Below, piece by piece: positions 43,849-52,700 of a stretch of 60,040 nt of DNA. The translations under genes and the position numbers were made by a program. The notes beneath the pieces are model-generated. The model was not told where the DNA came from, ran no database searches, and was given only the letters and a program-made list of their open reading frames with translations. Source of the stretch: an uncultured Bacteroidota bacterium (GTDB taxonomy: Bacteria > Bacteroidota > Bacteroidia > Chitinophagales > Chitinophagaceae); the NCBI GenBank assembly GCA_903905065.1, contig CAIVEW010000074.1:1-60040 (forward strand), in the 5' to 3' direction. Each line of letters opens with the position of its first letter. Position 1 is the stretch's first letter.

Positions 43849-45102
43849 ATGCTGCAAAATATACGGGCCTTACTCTTTAAGCCACGTACCTTATTGGTTG
43901 TGTATATCGCGGCTGCGGTGATCGCGTCGCTGCAGGCAATTTTATTGGGCACACATCCTTTTCATATGCCGAAGGTGTTCCCGGCAGACATAATGAATAA
44001 GCCGGAATACATGAACCAGTTCATTGGGCGGAGTCTTACGGAGTATAACAATTACGTGATCTTCAAGTGTTCTTTCTTTCATTTAATACACGGCACAGAT
44101 CTGTATGGCCTTTATCCGGCAGAGCACTGGGATTTTTATAAGTACAGCCCCACCTTTGCTTTACTGATGGGAGGTATTGCTTACTTGCCTGACGTGATAG
44201 GCCTTTCCATCTGGAACATACTTAATGCCATCACCGTATTCTTTGCCATTCGCATGTTACCCTTCAGTGTGAGAAAGCAGTGCCTGATCTTATGGTTCAT
44301 AGCGCTTGAGCTACTTACCTGCCTGCAAAATAACCAAAGCAATGGCCTTATGTGCGGGCTGATGATCGCAGCTTTCGGCTGTATGGAGCAAAAAAAGATA
44401 GGGTTAGCCACGCTGTGGCTGGTGCTGGCCATGTATATCAAGGTATATGGGGCTATAGGCTTCTGCCTTTTCCTGTTTTACCCGGGTAAGCTGAAGTTTA
44501 TCTTTTATGCAATGTTGTGGACCATAATTTTTGCCGCTCTTCCGTTGCTGGTTACCCCGCTGCATACTTTGCAATGGCAGTACCAGAACTGGGCCGGCTT
44601 GATGATAGCAGATGCTGCTGCGGCACGTGGCCTATCGGTGGCGGGTTGGTTATATAGCTGGTTCGGCATCGAGAATGTGAAAATGTATGTAACGGGGATT
44701 GGGATACTTTTATTCCTGGTTCCTTTTGCGCGCTTCCGGCTTTACAGCAACGAAGTGTATAAATTACTCATCCTGGCATCTATGCTTATATGGGTCATTA
44801 TTTTTAATCACAAGGCGGAGTCCTCTACTTTTATTATTGCCGTAGCCGGTGTGGCGATATGGTATTTTGCGATGCCACAAGCAAAATGGCGCACTGCTCT
44901 GTTCTGGCTGGTGTTCATCTTTACCTGCCTGGCCACGACCGATATATTCCCCATGTTCGTTAAAAAGCAGTTCATTTATCCCTATAAGATCAAAGCTGTG
45001 CCCTGCATATTGGCATGGTGCGTGGTATTCACAGAATTAATGATGCTGAAAGCAGGGTACCTCTCCCCGGCACGCTCCAAGGGAGAGGCCGAGGTCAAGT
45101 GA
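43849..45102 (+). CDS. GT87-like membrane glycosyltransferase, copy 2
   Basis: This 417-residue paralogue of the preceding gene has SLTEYNNYVIF, YPAEHWDFYKYSPTFA and LLTCLQNNQSNGLMCGL at matching places. It has about 9-10 membrane helices and is probably a lipid-linked sugar transferase. The last 15 or so residues (LSPARSKGEAEVK) are encoded by a dispersed intergenic repeat, so the C-terminus has been extended or replaced compared with copy 1. Confidence 0.7.
   Translation: MLQNIRALLFKPRTLLVVYIAAAVIASLQAILLGTHPFHMPKVFPADIMNKPEYMNQFIGRSLTEYNNYVIFKCSFFHLIHGTDLYGLYPAEHWDFYKYSPTFALLMGGIAYLPDVIGLSIWNILNAITVFFAIRMLPFSVRKQCLILWFIALELLTCLQNNQSNGLMCGLMIAAFGCMEQKKIGLATLWLVLAMYIKVYGAIGFCLFLFYPGKLKFIFYAMLWTIIFAALPLLVTPLHTLQWQYQNWAGLMIADAAAARGLSVAGWLYSWFGIENVKMYVTGIGILLFLVPFARFRLYSNEVYKLLILASMLIWVIIFNHKAESSTFIIAVAGVAIWYFAMPQAKWRTALFWLVFIFTCLATTDIFPMFVKKQFIYPYKIKAVPCILAWCVVFTELMMLKAGYLSPARSKGEAEVK
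45058..45099. repeat. GAGAGG-type repeat at gene end
   Basis: TACCTCTCCCCGGCACGC, then CCAAGGGAGAGGCCGAGGT, is related to the repeats at 8706-8730 and 34706-34741. Here it is translated as the C-terminal tail of the second GT87-like protein. Confidence 0.6.
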
Positions 45103-45188
45103 GTTACCGTTTGCTCAATTAAATGGTGCACAGAATTATAAAAAGAAAAAAAAATGCCCGATATTAGCCGAAGTATCACAAGATTCAA

Positions 45189-45196
45189 TACTTTTG
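45189..45196 (+). promoter_or_regulatory. putative -7 box for small lipoprotein
   Basis: TACTTTTG matches the TAnnTTTG consensus and lies 12 bp before the ATG of the small lipoprotein gene at 45209. Confidence 0.5.
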
Positions 45197-45208
45197 AGAC
45201 TGACTGTT

Positions 45209-45370
45209 ATGAAATATAAGATACTCCGACTAATTGCACTTTTGTTGTTGCTGGTAAATTTAAGCAGTTGCTTCCAGGGAAGATGGAGCCGCTATGGAAA
45301 CCGCAAGACCTACTACGTGCACCGGAAACACTACAACTGGCACCATCGCCACCGCCATAGCGACTGGTAG
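45209..45370 (+). CDS. small His/Arg-rich lipoprotein
   Basis: This 53-residue protein has an N-terminal lipoprotein signal (LIALLLLLVNLSSC, Cys at about residue 21). The mature part is only about 33 residues and very rich in His, Arg, Tyr and Trp, ending HHRHRHSDW. No domain applies; metal binding is possible but unproven. A -7 box just upstream and a perfect lipobox support that it is a real gene despite its size. Confidence 0.6.
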   Translation: MKYKILRLIALLLLLVNLSSCFQGRWSRYGNRKTYYVHRKHYNWHHRHRHSDW

Positions 45371-45562
45371 TATTTTCTACTGAGTTCATCATTAAGTCTT
45401 CTGCGAACCAACGCTGAGTATTTTGTAAGCGCGGTGTAAAAAATGATCACCCCCTTTATCGTCTTTTCGCTTCTCCGCTCTAAAGCTGAAGTTTTGCGCG
45501 CAAAACATTGGAAACGTTCCTCATGTATAGAAAAATAACGTCCTAATTACAGCTTTTAGTAT

Positions 45563-45570
45563 TATTTTTG
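45563..45570 (+). promoter_or_regulatory. putative -7 box for pckA
   Basis: TATTTTTG matches TAnnTTTG, 34 bp before the pckA ATG. No clear -33 element was seen. Confidence 0.45.
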
Positions 45571-45604
45571 CCGACTAATATTTTATTTCATAAAAAGATA
45601 ACGT

Positions 45605-47218
45605 ATGCAAGAATTTGGCAAAAAGAATCCGTCAGTAAATTTGTCTGAACTGGGTATTAATGTAGGTATTGCGCATTGGAACCTTACCCCCGAAGACCTC
45701 GTGAAAAAGACGCTGGACCTTGGGCAGGGAGTGCTTAATGATACCGGGGCATTGTGTGTGAATACCGGGAAATTTACCGGAAGGTCTCCAAAAGACAAGT
45801 TTACCGTAAAGGACGCTAAAACGGAACATAGTGTAGACTGGGGTGATGTGAACATTCCGATGGCTCCGGAGGCTTTTGACAAGTTATACACTAAGGTCTG
45901 CGCCTATATGGCCGGCAAAGAAGTATGGGTGCGTGATTCGTATGCCTGTGCAGACCCTGCCTATCGTCTGAATGTGCTGGTGGTGAACGAGACGCCATGG
46001 GCCAATTTATTTTGTAACGACCTTTTTCTTCGCCCAACGGCTACTGAGATAGAATCACAAAAACACGACTGGCTGATACTCCAGGCGCCCGGTTTCCAGG
46101 CCGATCCTGCAGTGGATGGTACACGCCAGGGGAACTTTACCATAGTAAACTTTACCCGCAAGATCATACTCATAGGTGGATCGGCCTATACCGGCGAAAT
46201 GAAGAAGGGTATTTTCGGGGTACTCAATTTTGTATTACCACACGACCATAAAGTATTGAGCATGCACTGTTCTGCCAACGAGGGTAAGAATGGCGACGTT
46301 GCATTGTTCTTCGGTCTTAGCGGCACGGGTAAAACCACCCTTAGTGCAGACCCTAACCGCGCGCTGATAGGCGATGACGAGCACGGCTGGGCCGATAAAA
46401 CGGTATTTAATTTTGAAGGCGGCTGCTACGCAAAGTGTATAGACCTCAGCGCTGAAAAAGAGCCGGAAATATATGCGGCTATTAAGCCGGGCGCTTTGCT
46501 GGAGAATATCAAATTTCACGCGGGTACAAATACGGTAGATTATGCAGACGCCAGCATCACGGAAAATACACGTGCAGCTTATCCGATCAATTTTATTGCC
46601 AATTCAAAAGAGCCATCTTATGGTGGCCAGCCTAAGAATATATTTTTCCTTACCTGCGATGCATTTGGAATACTGCCTCCAATATCCAAACTGACAAAGG
46701 CGCAGGCTATGTACCACTTCATCAGCGGTTATACTGCGAAGGTAGCGGGTACAGAAGTAGGCGTTACCGAGCCGCAAACTACATTCTCGGCATGTTTTGG
46801 CCGTGTGTTTCTGCCGCTGCACCCTACTAAGTATGCGGAGTTGCTGGGCAAAAAACTAGATGAGCACAAAGATGTAAACGTATGGCTGATAAACACCGGC
46901 TGGAGCGGAGGATCTTATGGTGTGGGTAGCCGCATGAAGCTGAGCTATACCCGTGCTATGATCACCGCTGCAATGAACGGAGAGCTGACTAATGCGACTT
47001 ACGAGCCGCATTCAGTGTTCGGAATATTAATGCCCACAGAAGTGCCGAATGTGCCCACTGAAATACTGCGTCCGCGCAACACATGGGCAGATAAGGAAGC
47101 CTATGATAAAAAGGCAAACGAGCTGGCGCAGTTATTCGTAAAGAACTTTGCGAAATATGCCGACCAGGCTAATGAAGAGATACGCTCAGCAGCGCCGGTG
47201 GTGCTGGTGGATGCATAA
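45605..47218 (+). CDS. pckA: phosphoenolpyruvate carboxykinase (ATP)
   Basis: This 537-residue enzyme of gluconeogenesis converts oxaloacetate to PEP with ATP. The P-loop GLSGTGKTTLS (about 238-248), the metal-binding GDDEHGW (about 258-264) and the substrate-binding FTGRSPKDKF near the N-terminus (about 58-67) identify the ATP-dependent family. The length is normal. A dispersed repeat and a bidirectional terminator follow. Confidence 0.97.
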   Translation: MQEFGKKNPSVNLSELGINVGIAHWNLTPEDLVKKTLDLGQGVLNDTGALCVNTGKFTGRSPKDKFTVKDAKTEHSVDWGDVNIPMAPEAFDKLYTKVCAYMAGKEVWVRDSYACADPAYRLNVLVVNETPWANLFCNDLFLRPTATEIESQKHDWLILQAPGFQADPAVDGTRQGNFTIVNFTRKIILIGGSAYTGEMKKGIFGVLNFVLPHDHKVLSMHCSANEGKNGDVALFFGLSGTGKTTLSADPNRALIGDDEHGWADKTVFNFEGGCYAKCIDLSAEKEPEIYAAIKPGALLENIKFHAGTNTVDYADASITENTRAAYPINFIANSKEPSYGGQPKNIFFLTCDAFGILPPISKLTKAQAMYHFISGYTAKVAGTEVGVTEPQTTFSACFGRVFLPLHPTKYAELLGKKLDEHKDVNVWLINTGWSGGSYGVGSRMKLSYTRAMITAAMNGELTNATYEPHSVFGILMPTEVPNVPTEILRPRNTWADKEAYDKKANELAQLFVKNFAKYADQANEEIRSAAPVVLVDA

Positions 47219-47254
47219 CCCCAAACCCCTGAAGGGGCTTTGCTTGGCAATATG
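47217..47254. repeat. dispersed AAGCCCCTTTAGGGG repeat, copy 3
   Basis: The copy begins with the last A of the pckA stop and reads AACCCCAAACCCCT, GAAGGGGCTTTGCTTG. It is nearly identical to 34241-34276. Confidence 0.75.
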
Positions 47255-47303
47255 CAGTCAACTGCATTACAAAGTATAAGCTTAGTCATTTGACTAAAAT
47301 AAA

Positions 47304-47336
47304 AAAAAACAGGATGGTTTTTCCATCCTGTTTTTT
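47304..47336. terminator. bidirectional terminator between pckA and the next gene
   Basis: AAACAGGATGG (47307-47317), TTTTT, CCATCCTGTTT (47323-47333), flanked by A-run and T-run, forms an intrinsic terminator that works on both strands, serving pckA and the minus-strand gene at 47366. Confidence 0.9.
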
Positions 47337-47365
47337 ATTAGCCAATGAGCGGCAATAATAATTAC

Positions 47366-47725
47366 CTATTTTTTATCTTGTTGTGGCTGCGGCAGCAATT
47401 CGGACGCATCATATTCCTTCTTGAAATAATAGTGATAAACGTTTTCGCCATTGGTACTCATAGGGAATGCGTTGATCATTTTCCATCCCTGCGTACCCAT
47501 GTAATTTAGCGCATCCACAACCGTGTTGAATTTTACAACACTGCCCTCATCATCCCTAAGTCTCGTATCCTTAAAGAAGCCTTTTTCTTCTCCGAAATCG
47601 ACTGTGATATTCACTTTGTGGCTAAACAGCTTCCCGATAGCGACCATTTCGCAATACTTCTCCATCTTCTGTGCAAAAAGAGCCGATGGGAATAGAAATA
47701 ACAGAGTTAATAATTGTTTTCTCAT
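47366..47725 (-). CDS. small exported protein, family not recognised
   Basis: This 119-residue protein has a signal peptide (LLTLLFLFPSALFAQ). The mature part contains VVDALNYMGTQGWKMINAFPM, a segment seen in small exported proteins of Bacteroidota resembling DUF4177-type folds. No catalytic residue is evident. It ends with a Gln/Lys-rich tail. Confidence 0.6.
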   Translation of the reverse strand: MRKQLLTLLFLFPSALFAQKMEKYCEMVAIGKLFSHKVNITVDFGEEKGFFKDTRLRDDEGSVVKFNTVVDALNYMGTQGWKMINAFPMSTNGENVYHYYFKKEYDASELLPQPQQDKK

Positions 47726-47764
47726 GATTTATTTTTTTCGAAAGATAATCTAATTTATTTATTT

Positions 47765-48394
47765 TCACTTCATCCAGTTCCCTGGGTCCACTCGCCATTG
47801 CTCCAGCGTCGCTTTTTCTTCAGCGGCAAACAGTTTTTGTTCTTCACCTACTTCCATTAGCGCTTTGTAGTTACTGATCGTGTACAGTGGTAAGCCTGCT
47901 TTTTCAAAAGCCTCATCGGCAACGGGAAAGCCATAAGTAAACAAAGCGCACATGCCCAGCACTTCCGCTCCTTGTTCACGCAATACATCCACCACCTGCA
48001 GGCTGCTCTTTCCGGTGGATACGAGGTCTTCCACCACCACAACCTTTTGTCCGGGCTTCAGTACCCCTTCTATCTGGTTGCCCATGCCGTGTTCCTTTGG
48101 CTTGGCACGTAGATATATAAAGGGCAACTTTAAGAGGTCTGCGGCCATAACGCCATGTGCTATACCGGCAGTTGCTACCCCGGCTATCACATCGGCGTCA
48201 GGGAATTTATCGAGTATCATGTTCGCCAGCTCACTCTTTACAAAGTCGCGGACGTATGGGAACGACAATACTTTACGGTTGTCGCAATAAACCGGCGAGT
48301 GCCAGCCGGAAGCCCAGGTGTATGGTTTTTGTAAGTTGATTTGCAAAGCCTTAATTTGCAACAGTTTTTCGGCAAAGTGTTTTGGAGTGCTCAT
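47765..48394 (-). CDS. pyrE: orotate phosphoribosyltransferase
   Basis: Starting at ATG 48394 this gives 209 residues. The PRPP-binding motif VVVVEDLVSTGKSS (about 115-128) is diagnostic, and YLRAKPKEHGMGNQIEG is the catalytic loop. It makes OMP from orotate and PRPP in pyrimidine synthesis. The longer frame from 48445 reads through the promoter region shared with the divergent NUDIX gene and is rejected. Confidence 0.93.
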   Translation of the reverse strand: MSTPKHFAEKLLQIKALQINLQKPYTWASGWHSPVYCDNRKVLSFPYVRDFVKSELANMILDKFPDADVIAGVATAGIAHGVMAADLLKLPFIYLRAKPKEHGMGNQIEGVLKPGQKVVVVEDLVSTGKSSLQVVDVLREQGAEVLGMCALFTYGFPVADEAFEKAGLPLYTISNYKALMEVGEEQKLFAAEEKATLEQWRVDPGNWMK

Positions 48395-48443
48395 AACGCC
48401 CAAACCTACATTAAATAAGCAAACCGTCAAAAAAAACAAGACC

Positions 48444-49079
48444 ATGGATTTCTCCCGGAAAATATACTACAACGATAAACCGCTCATAATTACCACAGAT
48501 AAAGAGGCCTACCTGATCAGTGACCCTGTTGCTGAAGAATATGAGTTTTTCGCGGGTGCATCATTGCGCAGCTACACCATGGCGCTACGGCACCTGGAAA
48601 GGCCGGGAATGAAAGGAGCTATCATAGAGGATATTTCTGAGCCTGCGTTGTTGGAACAGCTATATGCCATGTATATGCCGCTAGACGCTGCGGGTGGGGT
48701 AGCTTATAATGAGCAAGGAGACATACTAATGATCTTCCGCAGGGGGAAATGGGACCTACCGAAGGGCAAGCTGGATGCGGGTGAAAGCATAGATGAATGT
48801 GCCCTGCGCGAGGTGAGCGAGGAAACGGGTTTAGTTCATCTCACACTGGGGCAAAAAATATGCGATACCTACCATATTTATGAGCAAAAAGGCCAGCAGT
48901 TCTTAAAGCGCACGGCATGGTACAAAATGAAGGGGACCGTTGCCGATAAACTGATGCCACAAAAAGAAGAGAACATACTGGAAGCCAAGTGGATCAGCGA
49001 GAAAGAACTTGGCCCGTTTGTGGCCAAAACTTACGAAGCCATACGGCACGTATTGCACGATGCCGGCTTGCAATGGTGA
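48444..49079 (+). CDS. NUDIX hydrolase
   Basis: The ATG at 48444 gives 211 residues. The first 85 residues form an unusual N-terminal domain (KIYYNDKPLIITTDKEAY), then the NUDIX box GKLDAGESIDECALREVSEE (about 109-128) with the REVSEE metal-binding core. The substrate may be a nucleoside diphosphate derivative. It starts 49 bp from the divergent pyrE start. Confidence 0.87.
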   Translation: MDFSRKIYYNDKPLIITTDKEAYLISDPVAEEYEFFAGASLRSYTMALRHLERPGMKGAIIEDISEPALLEQLYAMYMPLDAAGGVAYNEQGDILMIFRRGKWDLPKGKLDAGESIDECALREVSEETGLVHLTLGQKICDTYHIYEQKGQQFLKRTAWYKMKGTVADKLMPQKEENILEAKWISEKELGPFVAKTYEAIRHVLHDAGLQW

Positions 49080-49175
49080 GTAAGCAGGTAGATATGTGTT
49101 TTTTTAACGTTCCTTCTTCATTCCCTTAACAGGGCTGCAACACAATGCCAGGTACCTTTGTGAAAAGAAAAGGTG

Positions 49176-49499
49176 ATGGCAAGATCTACTATAGCGCGGC
49201 CGGTAAACAATGTTCGTCATGGATGGCAATTATTTCGCAACAGGAAGGCTTTCTGGCAAATGATGCGCGAAACATTCAGCGGTCATTATAAAATGTCATT
49301 TCTTACCATCCTGATCGCAATGCTCGCCATTGCATATATCATTTTTCCGTTCGACCTTATCCCGGATTATATCCCCGTAGTTGGGTGGATAGACGATGGA
49401 CTTGTCTTCTACCTATTGCTCAGGCGGCTGGCCAAAGAAACGCAGCGATATAACCGATTTAAGGCGATGGAACGGAAACAAACGAACCCTCTTCAGTAA
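49176..49499 (+). CDS. DUF1232 (YkvA-like) small membrane protein
   Basis: This 107-residue protein (start ATG 49176, or GTG 49173) has one to two hydrophobic helices. It carries the DUF1232 core FPFDLIPDYIPVVGWIDDGLV (about 67-87), with the conserved PxDLIPD signature. The function of the family is unknown. Confidence 0.82.
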   Translation: MARSTIARPVNNVRHGWQLFRNRKAFWQMMRETFSGHYKMSFLTILIAMLAIAYIIFPFDLIPDYIPVVGWIDDGLVFYLLLRRLAKETQRYNRFKAMERKQTNPLQ

Positions 49500-49599
49500 A
49501 CTATTGATGGCTAATGTGGTCTAATATTAACAATAAGTGTAAAAGATAGGTAGTGTTCACGTTGGTGATGTTTGTAAATTTAAGTGTGGTTGGATCAAT

Positions 49600-50265
49600 A
49601 TGAAATACAGTAGTAAACATAAAACTCCCTGGCGGGTAGCGCTAACCATGCTGTTGTGTGCGGGCAGTTGGCAGTTAAACGCCCAAACTGACTGGCACCT
49701 GAAGAAGGACGAGGATGGGATAAAGGTGTTTACCGCTGATGCCGACAATTCTGATTTCAAATGTATAAAGGTGGAGTGTACCGTCAAGGCCACGCAATCA
49801 CAGCTTGTAGCATTACTAACCGACATTGCACGGCAACCGGATTGGGTCTACGGAAGCAAGTCTGCCGAAGTTGTCAAGGCGATAAAGTCAAATGAATTCA
49901 TTTTTCATTCCGAGGTAGATGTGCCCTGGCCGTGCGCGGACCGGGACTACATCGCCCACATCACTATTAATCAGCCATCACCACAATTGCTTACCATAGA
50001 TAGCCATTCTGAACCGGATATGCTGCCCATAAAAGACGGTATAGTGCGGGTAAAGAAATCGGCAGCGCATTGGGACGTAACCCCTTTAAGCAAAGACCTG
50101 CTGAAGATCGTCTATACAGTGAGCTTTGACCCGGCCGGTTCGGTGCCTGCGTGGCTTACTAATCTGTTTGTGACCAAGGGACCTTTCTTTACTTTTCAAA
50201 AGCTAAAAGAAAATGTGGGGCTAAGCGCTTACCATAATGCACATTATGATTTCATCAAGGAGTGA
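49600..50265 (+). CDS. exported START-domain protein
   Basis: This 221-residue protein has a signal peptide (LLCAGSWQLNAQ) and then a START/SRPBCC lipid-binding fold: WHLKKDEDGIKVFT, DIARQPDWVYGSKSAEVV and WPCADRDYIAHITI. It probably binds a hydrophobic ligand in the periplasm. It is alone and convergent with coaD. Confidence 0.78.
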   Translation: MKYSSKHKTPWRVALTMLLCAGSWQLNAQTDWHLKKDEDGIKVFTADADNSDFKCIKVECTVKATQSQLVALLTDIARQPDWVYGSKSAEVVKAIKSNEFIFHSEVDVPWPCADRDYIAHITINQPSPQLLTIDSHSEPDMLPIKDGIVRVKKSAAHWDVTPLSKDLLKIVYTVSFDPAGSVPAWLTNLFVTKGPFFTFQKLKENVGLSAYHNAHYDFIKE

Positions 50266-50270
50266 CTTTC

Positions 50271-50309
50271 CAATTTGGAAATTTGAAAATGTGCAAATTT
50301 GAAAATGCC
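50271..50309. repeat. dispersed AAATTTGAAAATG repeat, copy 2
   Basis: CAATTTGGAAATTTG, AAAATGTGCAAATTTG, AAAATGCC lies in the 52-bp gap between two converging genes. Nearly the same motif is at 54418-54454. Confidence 0.6.
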
Positions 50310-50317
50310 TTGTGTTG

Positions 50318-50776
50318 CTAATATTTTACCACATCGGGAATAAACATACTCGCATTACCGCCATTCCTGATCACATCACGTACCAAAGTAGAAGATATCG
50401 TAGAGTATAGTGGTGCGCAGGTGAGGAAGATAGTTTCAATATCCGGCACCAGCATGCGGTTCATATCGGCAATAGCCTTCTCGTACTCAAAATCGCTAAC
50501 GTAGCGAATACCGCGCAGTATGTACTTCGCATTTATTTTGCGGCAGTAGTCCACGGTGAGGCCTTCGTAGCCGGCTACCTCGATCCGGGGATCATTCTTA
50601 AATAAGTCTTGTATCCAGTCTGTGCGCTGCTCGAGAGTGAACATAGGCTGCTTGGATGAATTGATACCCACACCGATCACCAGCTTATCAAACAGTGACA
50701 CAGCACGTTCGATAATATCTACATGGCCCAGGGTAATGGGGTCGAAGGTGCCGGGAAATAAGCAGATACGTTCCAT
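50318..50776 (-). CDS. coaD: phosphopantetheine adenylyltransferase
   Basis: This 152-residue enzyme is the penultimate step of CoA synthesis. FPGTFDPITLGHVDII holds the TxGH nucleotide motif, and LYSTISSTLVRDVI the ISSTxVR motif. The length is typical. It begins 1 bp after the rsmD stop and is the last gene of the DUF3822-rsmD-coaD operon. This rsmD-coaD pairing is common in bacteria. Confidence 0.97.
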   Translation of the reverse strand: MERICLFPGTFDPITLGHVDIIERAVSLFDKLVIGVGINSSKQPMFTLEQRTDWIQDLFKNDPRIEVAGYEGLTVDYCRKINAKYILRGIRYVSDFEYEKAIADMNRMLVPDIETIFLTCAPLYSTISSTLVRDVIRNGGNASMFIPDVVKY

Positions 50777-50777
50777 A

Positions 50778-51323
50778 TCATTCGGATGGTTGAGTAAAAA
50801 AGGTAAATACAGTGGTACCGTAATTTTTCATTCTCTGAAAGCGGGGGTGCTTTTGATAATCATTCCTTGGCGTATGCTCCAGCACAAATATACCGCCCGG
50901 TGCGAGCATGTTTTTCTCAAATACCAACAAGGGGATCTCATCAATATTCTGAAGCGCATAGGGTGGGCCCGCAAAGATAAAGTTGTACTGTTCCGTGCTT
51001 TGCTTCATAAACTTGAATACATCTCCGCGTATGATGTTCAATATATCATCTATCCCCAGCTCTTTTGCTGTTTTTTTTATAAAGTCGATGGTTACGGGGT
51101 CGCGTTCTATAAGTGTAAGATCCGTTGCACCGCGGGAAGCCAGCTCGTAGCTGATACTGCCTGTTCCCCCGAAAATATCCAGTGTTTTGAGCCCTTCAAA
51201 ATCCATGATATTGTTGAGCATATTGAAAAGCCCTTCTTTGGCCACTTCCGTGGTAGGCCGCGCTGGTATGCGCGCCGGCGGGCTGAACCTGCGTCCGCCA
51301 AATGTGCCTCCTACGATACGCAT
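50778..51323 (-). CDS. rsmD: 16S rRNA (guanine966-N2)-methyltransferase RsmD
   Basis: This 181-residue RsmD-family methyltransferase has MRIVGGTFGGRRF and PTTEVAKEGLFNML near the N-terminus, and SAM motif I TLDIFGGTGSISYELASRGA. The catalytic motif, normally (N/D)PPY, here reads FAGPPY, with Gly at the first position. This may be a lineage variant or a damaging change. It overlaps the DUF3822 gene by 13 bp, and coaD starts 1 bp after it. Confidence 0.9.
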   Translation of the reverse strand: MRIVGGTFGGRRFSPPARIPARPTTEVAKEGLFNMLNNIMDFEGLKTLDIFGGTGSISYELASRGATDLTLIERDPVTIDFIKKTAKELGIDDILNIIRGDVFKFMKQSTEQYNFIFAGPPYALQNIDEIPLLVFEKNMLAPGGIFVLEHTPRNDYQKHPRFQRMKNYGTTVFTFFTQPSE

Positions 51324-52138
51324 GTCAGAAGTTGTTGGGCCAGTGAAATTGCTCCATCCCAGATCATAGAGATGTCGCTGCCATCTCCTGCTTTTAGTCC
51401 AGGGAAATATTGGCTTAGTTCATTTATGCGGTCAAAATCGGAAGCGCTCATACCATTACATGCCATGTTCAATTGAGCGGGATCGATATTATTTTCCAGG
51501 CAATAATTATTGATGATATAGGCGATCTCTTCCGCGGAAGTGTAACCCGATACCCGATGCCATAACAACTGGCTATCGTTATGCAAGGTGATGCAGACCT
51601 GCTCGCTGCTTATGCACAATTGCATATGATACCCACTGGTATGCCGGCTGCGAAACTGGTAGATAGACAGGGGCAGTATCTCTGCATGTTGAAAATTTAT
51701 CTTAACCAGCTCCGTAATACTTACCGGGGCCGCGAGCAAATAAGTGGCTTGTTCGTTTGCAAGCGGATAGGTGTAGATAATGTCATTTGTTTCAATAAAA
51801 TGAATACGGCTAAGCCAGGTTACGGCGTTATCTTCTGAATACAGGTCGTTCGGAACAACAAGGTTTTTGTCGCTGCTGATAAACACTCCCGCAACCTGTT
51901 CTTTTTTGGCTAAAATGGGGTCTGTATTAAAAATATGCTCAAAAAAATCGATCTCCCACACCGGTTTATTTTTATTATATCCCGTGTATTGTATGGTAAG
52001 CAGCTCGTTGGACGCGCTGAAGCCTGCGATATACAAGCCACGCTGCACCAGAACGCAAATAACCACCGCCACCCGTGATGCGACTGACTTGTCCCCCTTC
52101 GCGTTGTAAACCTGCTCGTTAGTGTTATAATTGACCAT
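51311..52138 (-). CDS. DUF3822 family protein
   Basis: This 275-residue protein of the Bacteroidota-restricted DUF3822 family is regularly encoded next to rsmD. The order of hydrophobic strands (VAVVICVLVQRGLYIAGFS near the N-terminus) suggests an actin/ASKHA-like two-domain fold, but this is not certain. The start at 52138 is ATG. Its 3' end overlaps rsmD, pointing to translational coupling. Confidence 0.8.
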   Translation of the reverse strand: MVNYNTNEQVYNAKGDKSVASRVAVVICVLVQRGLYIAGFSASNELLTIQYTGYNKNKPVWEIDFFEHIFNTDPILAKKEQVAGVFISSDKNLVVPNDLYSEDNAVTWLSRIHFIETNDIIYTYPLANEQATYLLAAPVSITELVKINFQHAEILPLSIYQFRSRHTSGYHMQLCISSEQVCITLHNDSQLLWHRVSGYTSAEEIAYIINNYCLENNIDPAQLNMACNGMSASDFDRINELSQYFPGLKAGDGSDISMIWDGAISLAQQLLTCVS

Positions 52139-52202
52139 GAAAGAGAGTAAATGTAATAAAAATATTTTCAGAATGCCATTGGCGGCGGCTATGGGAAGTG
52201 TC

Positions 52203-52574
52203 TCAGTGTGAAATTTTATTTTTCATTCGCCTTCTCCATTCTTTCAAACTAATAACTGTATCCTCTACGGTATCTAAAAACTTTATTTGAAATGGCCTGC
52301 GATAAACATAAAAATTAAAGTGGGTTACATAATTGCTGCCGTTATCTTCCCAAGCCTTTACCCAATAATATGGTTGATCCTTTGACGGATTCTTATAAAT
52401 GCAAATGCCTAAGTGGCGTTTACCATTGGTCACTTTTTCAACATATTCAGCCCTTTCTTTTACTTCCTTTAATTTTAATATAGTATCTATTATTCTGTTT
52501 TCGATCGAGTTATTTTGCGCCTTTACTAAAACGGATAGGAGCGTAAAACACAGCAATAACAGTTTTCTTTTCAT
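52203..52574 (-). CDS. small exported protein, unknown
   Basis: This 123-residue protein has a clear signal peptide (LLLLCFTLLSVLVKAQ). The mature part has WVKAWEDNGSNYVTHFNFYVY, fitting a single small beta domain. No family is recognised. It lies between an orphan antitoxin-like gene and DUF3822. Confidence 0.55.
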   Translation of the reverse strand: MKRKLLLLCFTLLSVLVKAQNNSIENRIIDTILKLKEVKERAEYVEKVTNGKRHLGICIYKNPSKDQPYYWVKAWEDNGSNYVTHFNFYVYRRPFQIKFLDTVEDTVISLKEWRRRMKNKISH

Positions 52575-52700
52575 ATCTCAGGGTATTAGAATTGATATTT
52601 CCAAGGTCGGAGGTATTACACATAGCAGCTCACAATTAATACCAAAGCAGTGGCTGTGATAATAGTGTCCGGGAGTTTGAGTTGGTAAAGCTGCCTGATA

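Noticed and set aside
48318-48443. N-terminal extension of the NUDIX protein
   Set aside because: It overlaps pyrE coding sequence on the other strand and crosses the divergent promoter region; ATG 48444 fits better.
50622-51476. 284-codon plus-strand frame
   Set aside because: It runs antisense through coaD, rsmD and part of DUF3822, all well identified; the translation has no recognisable domain.
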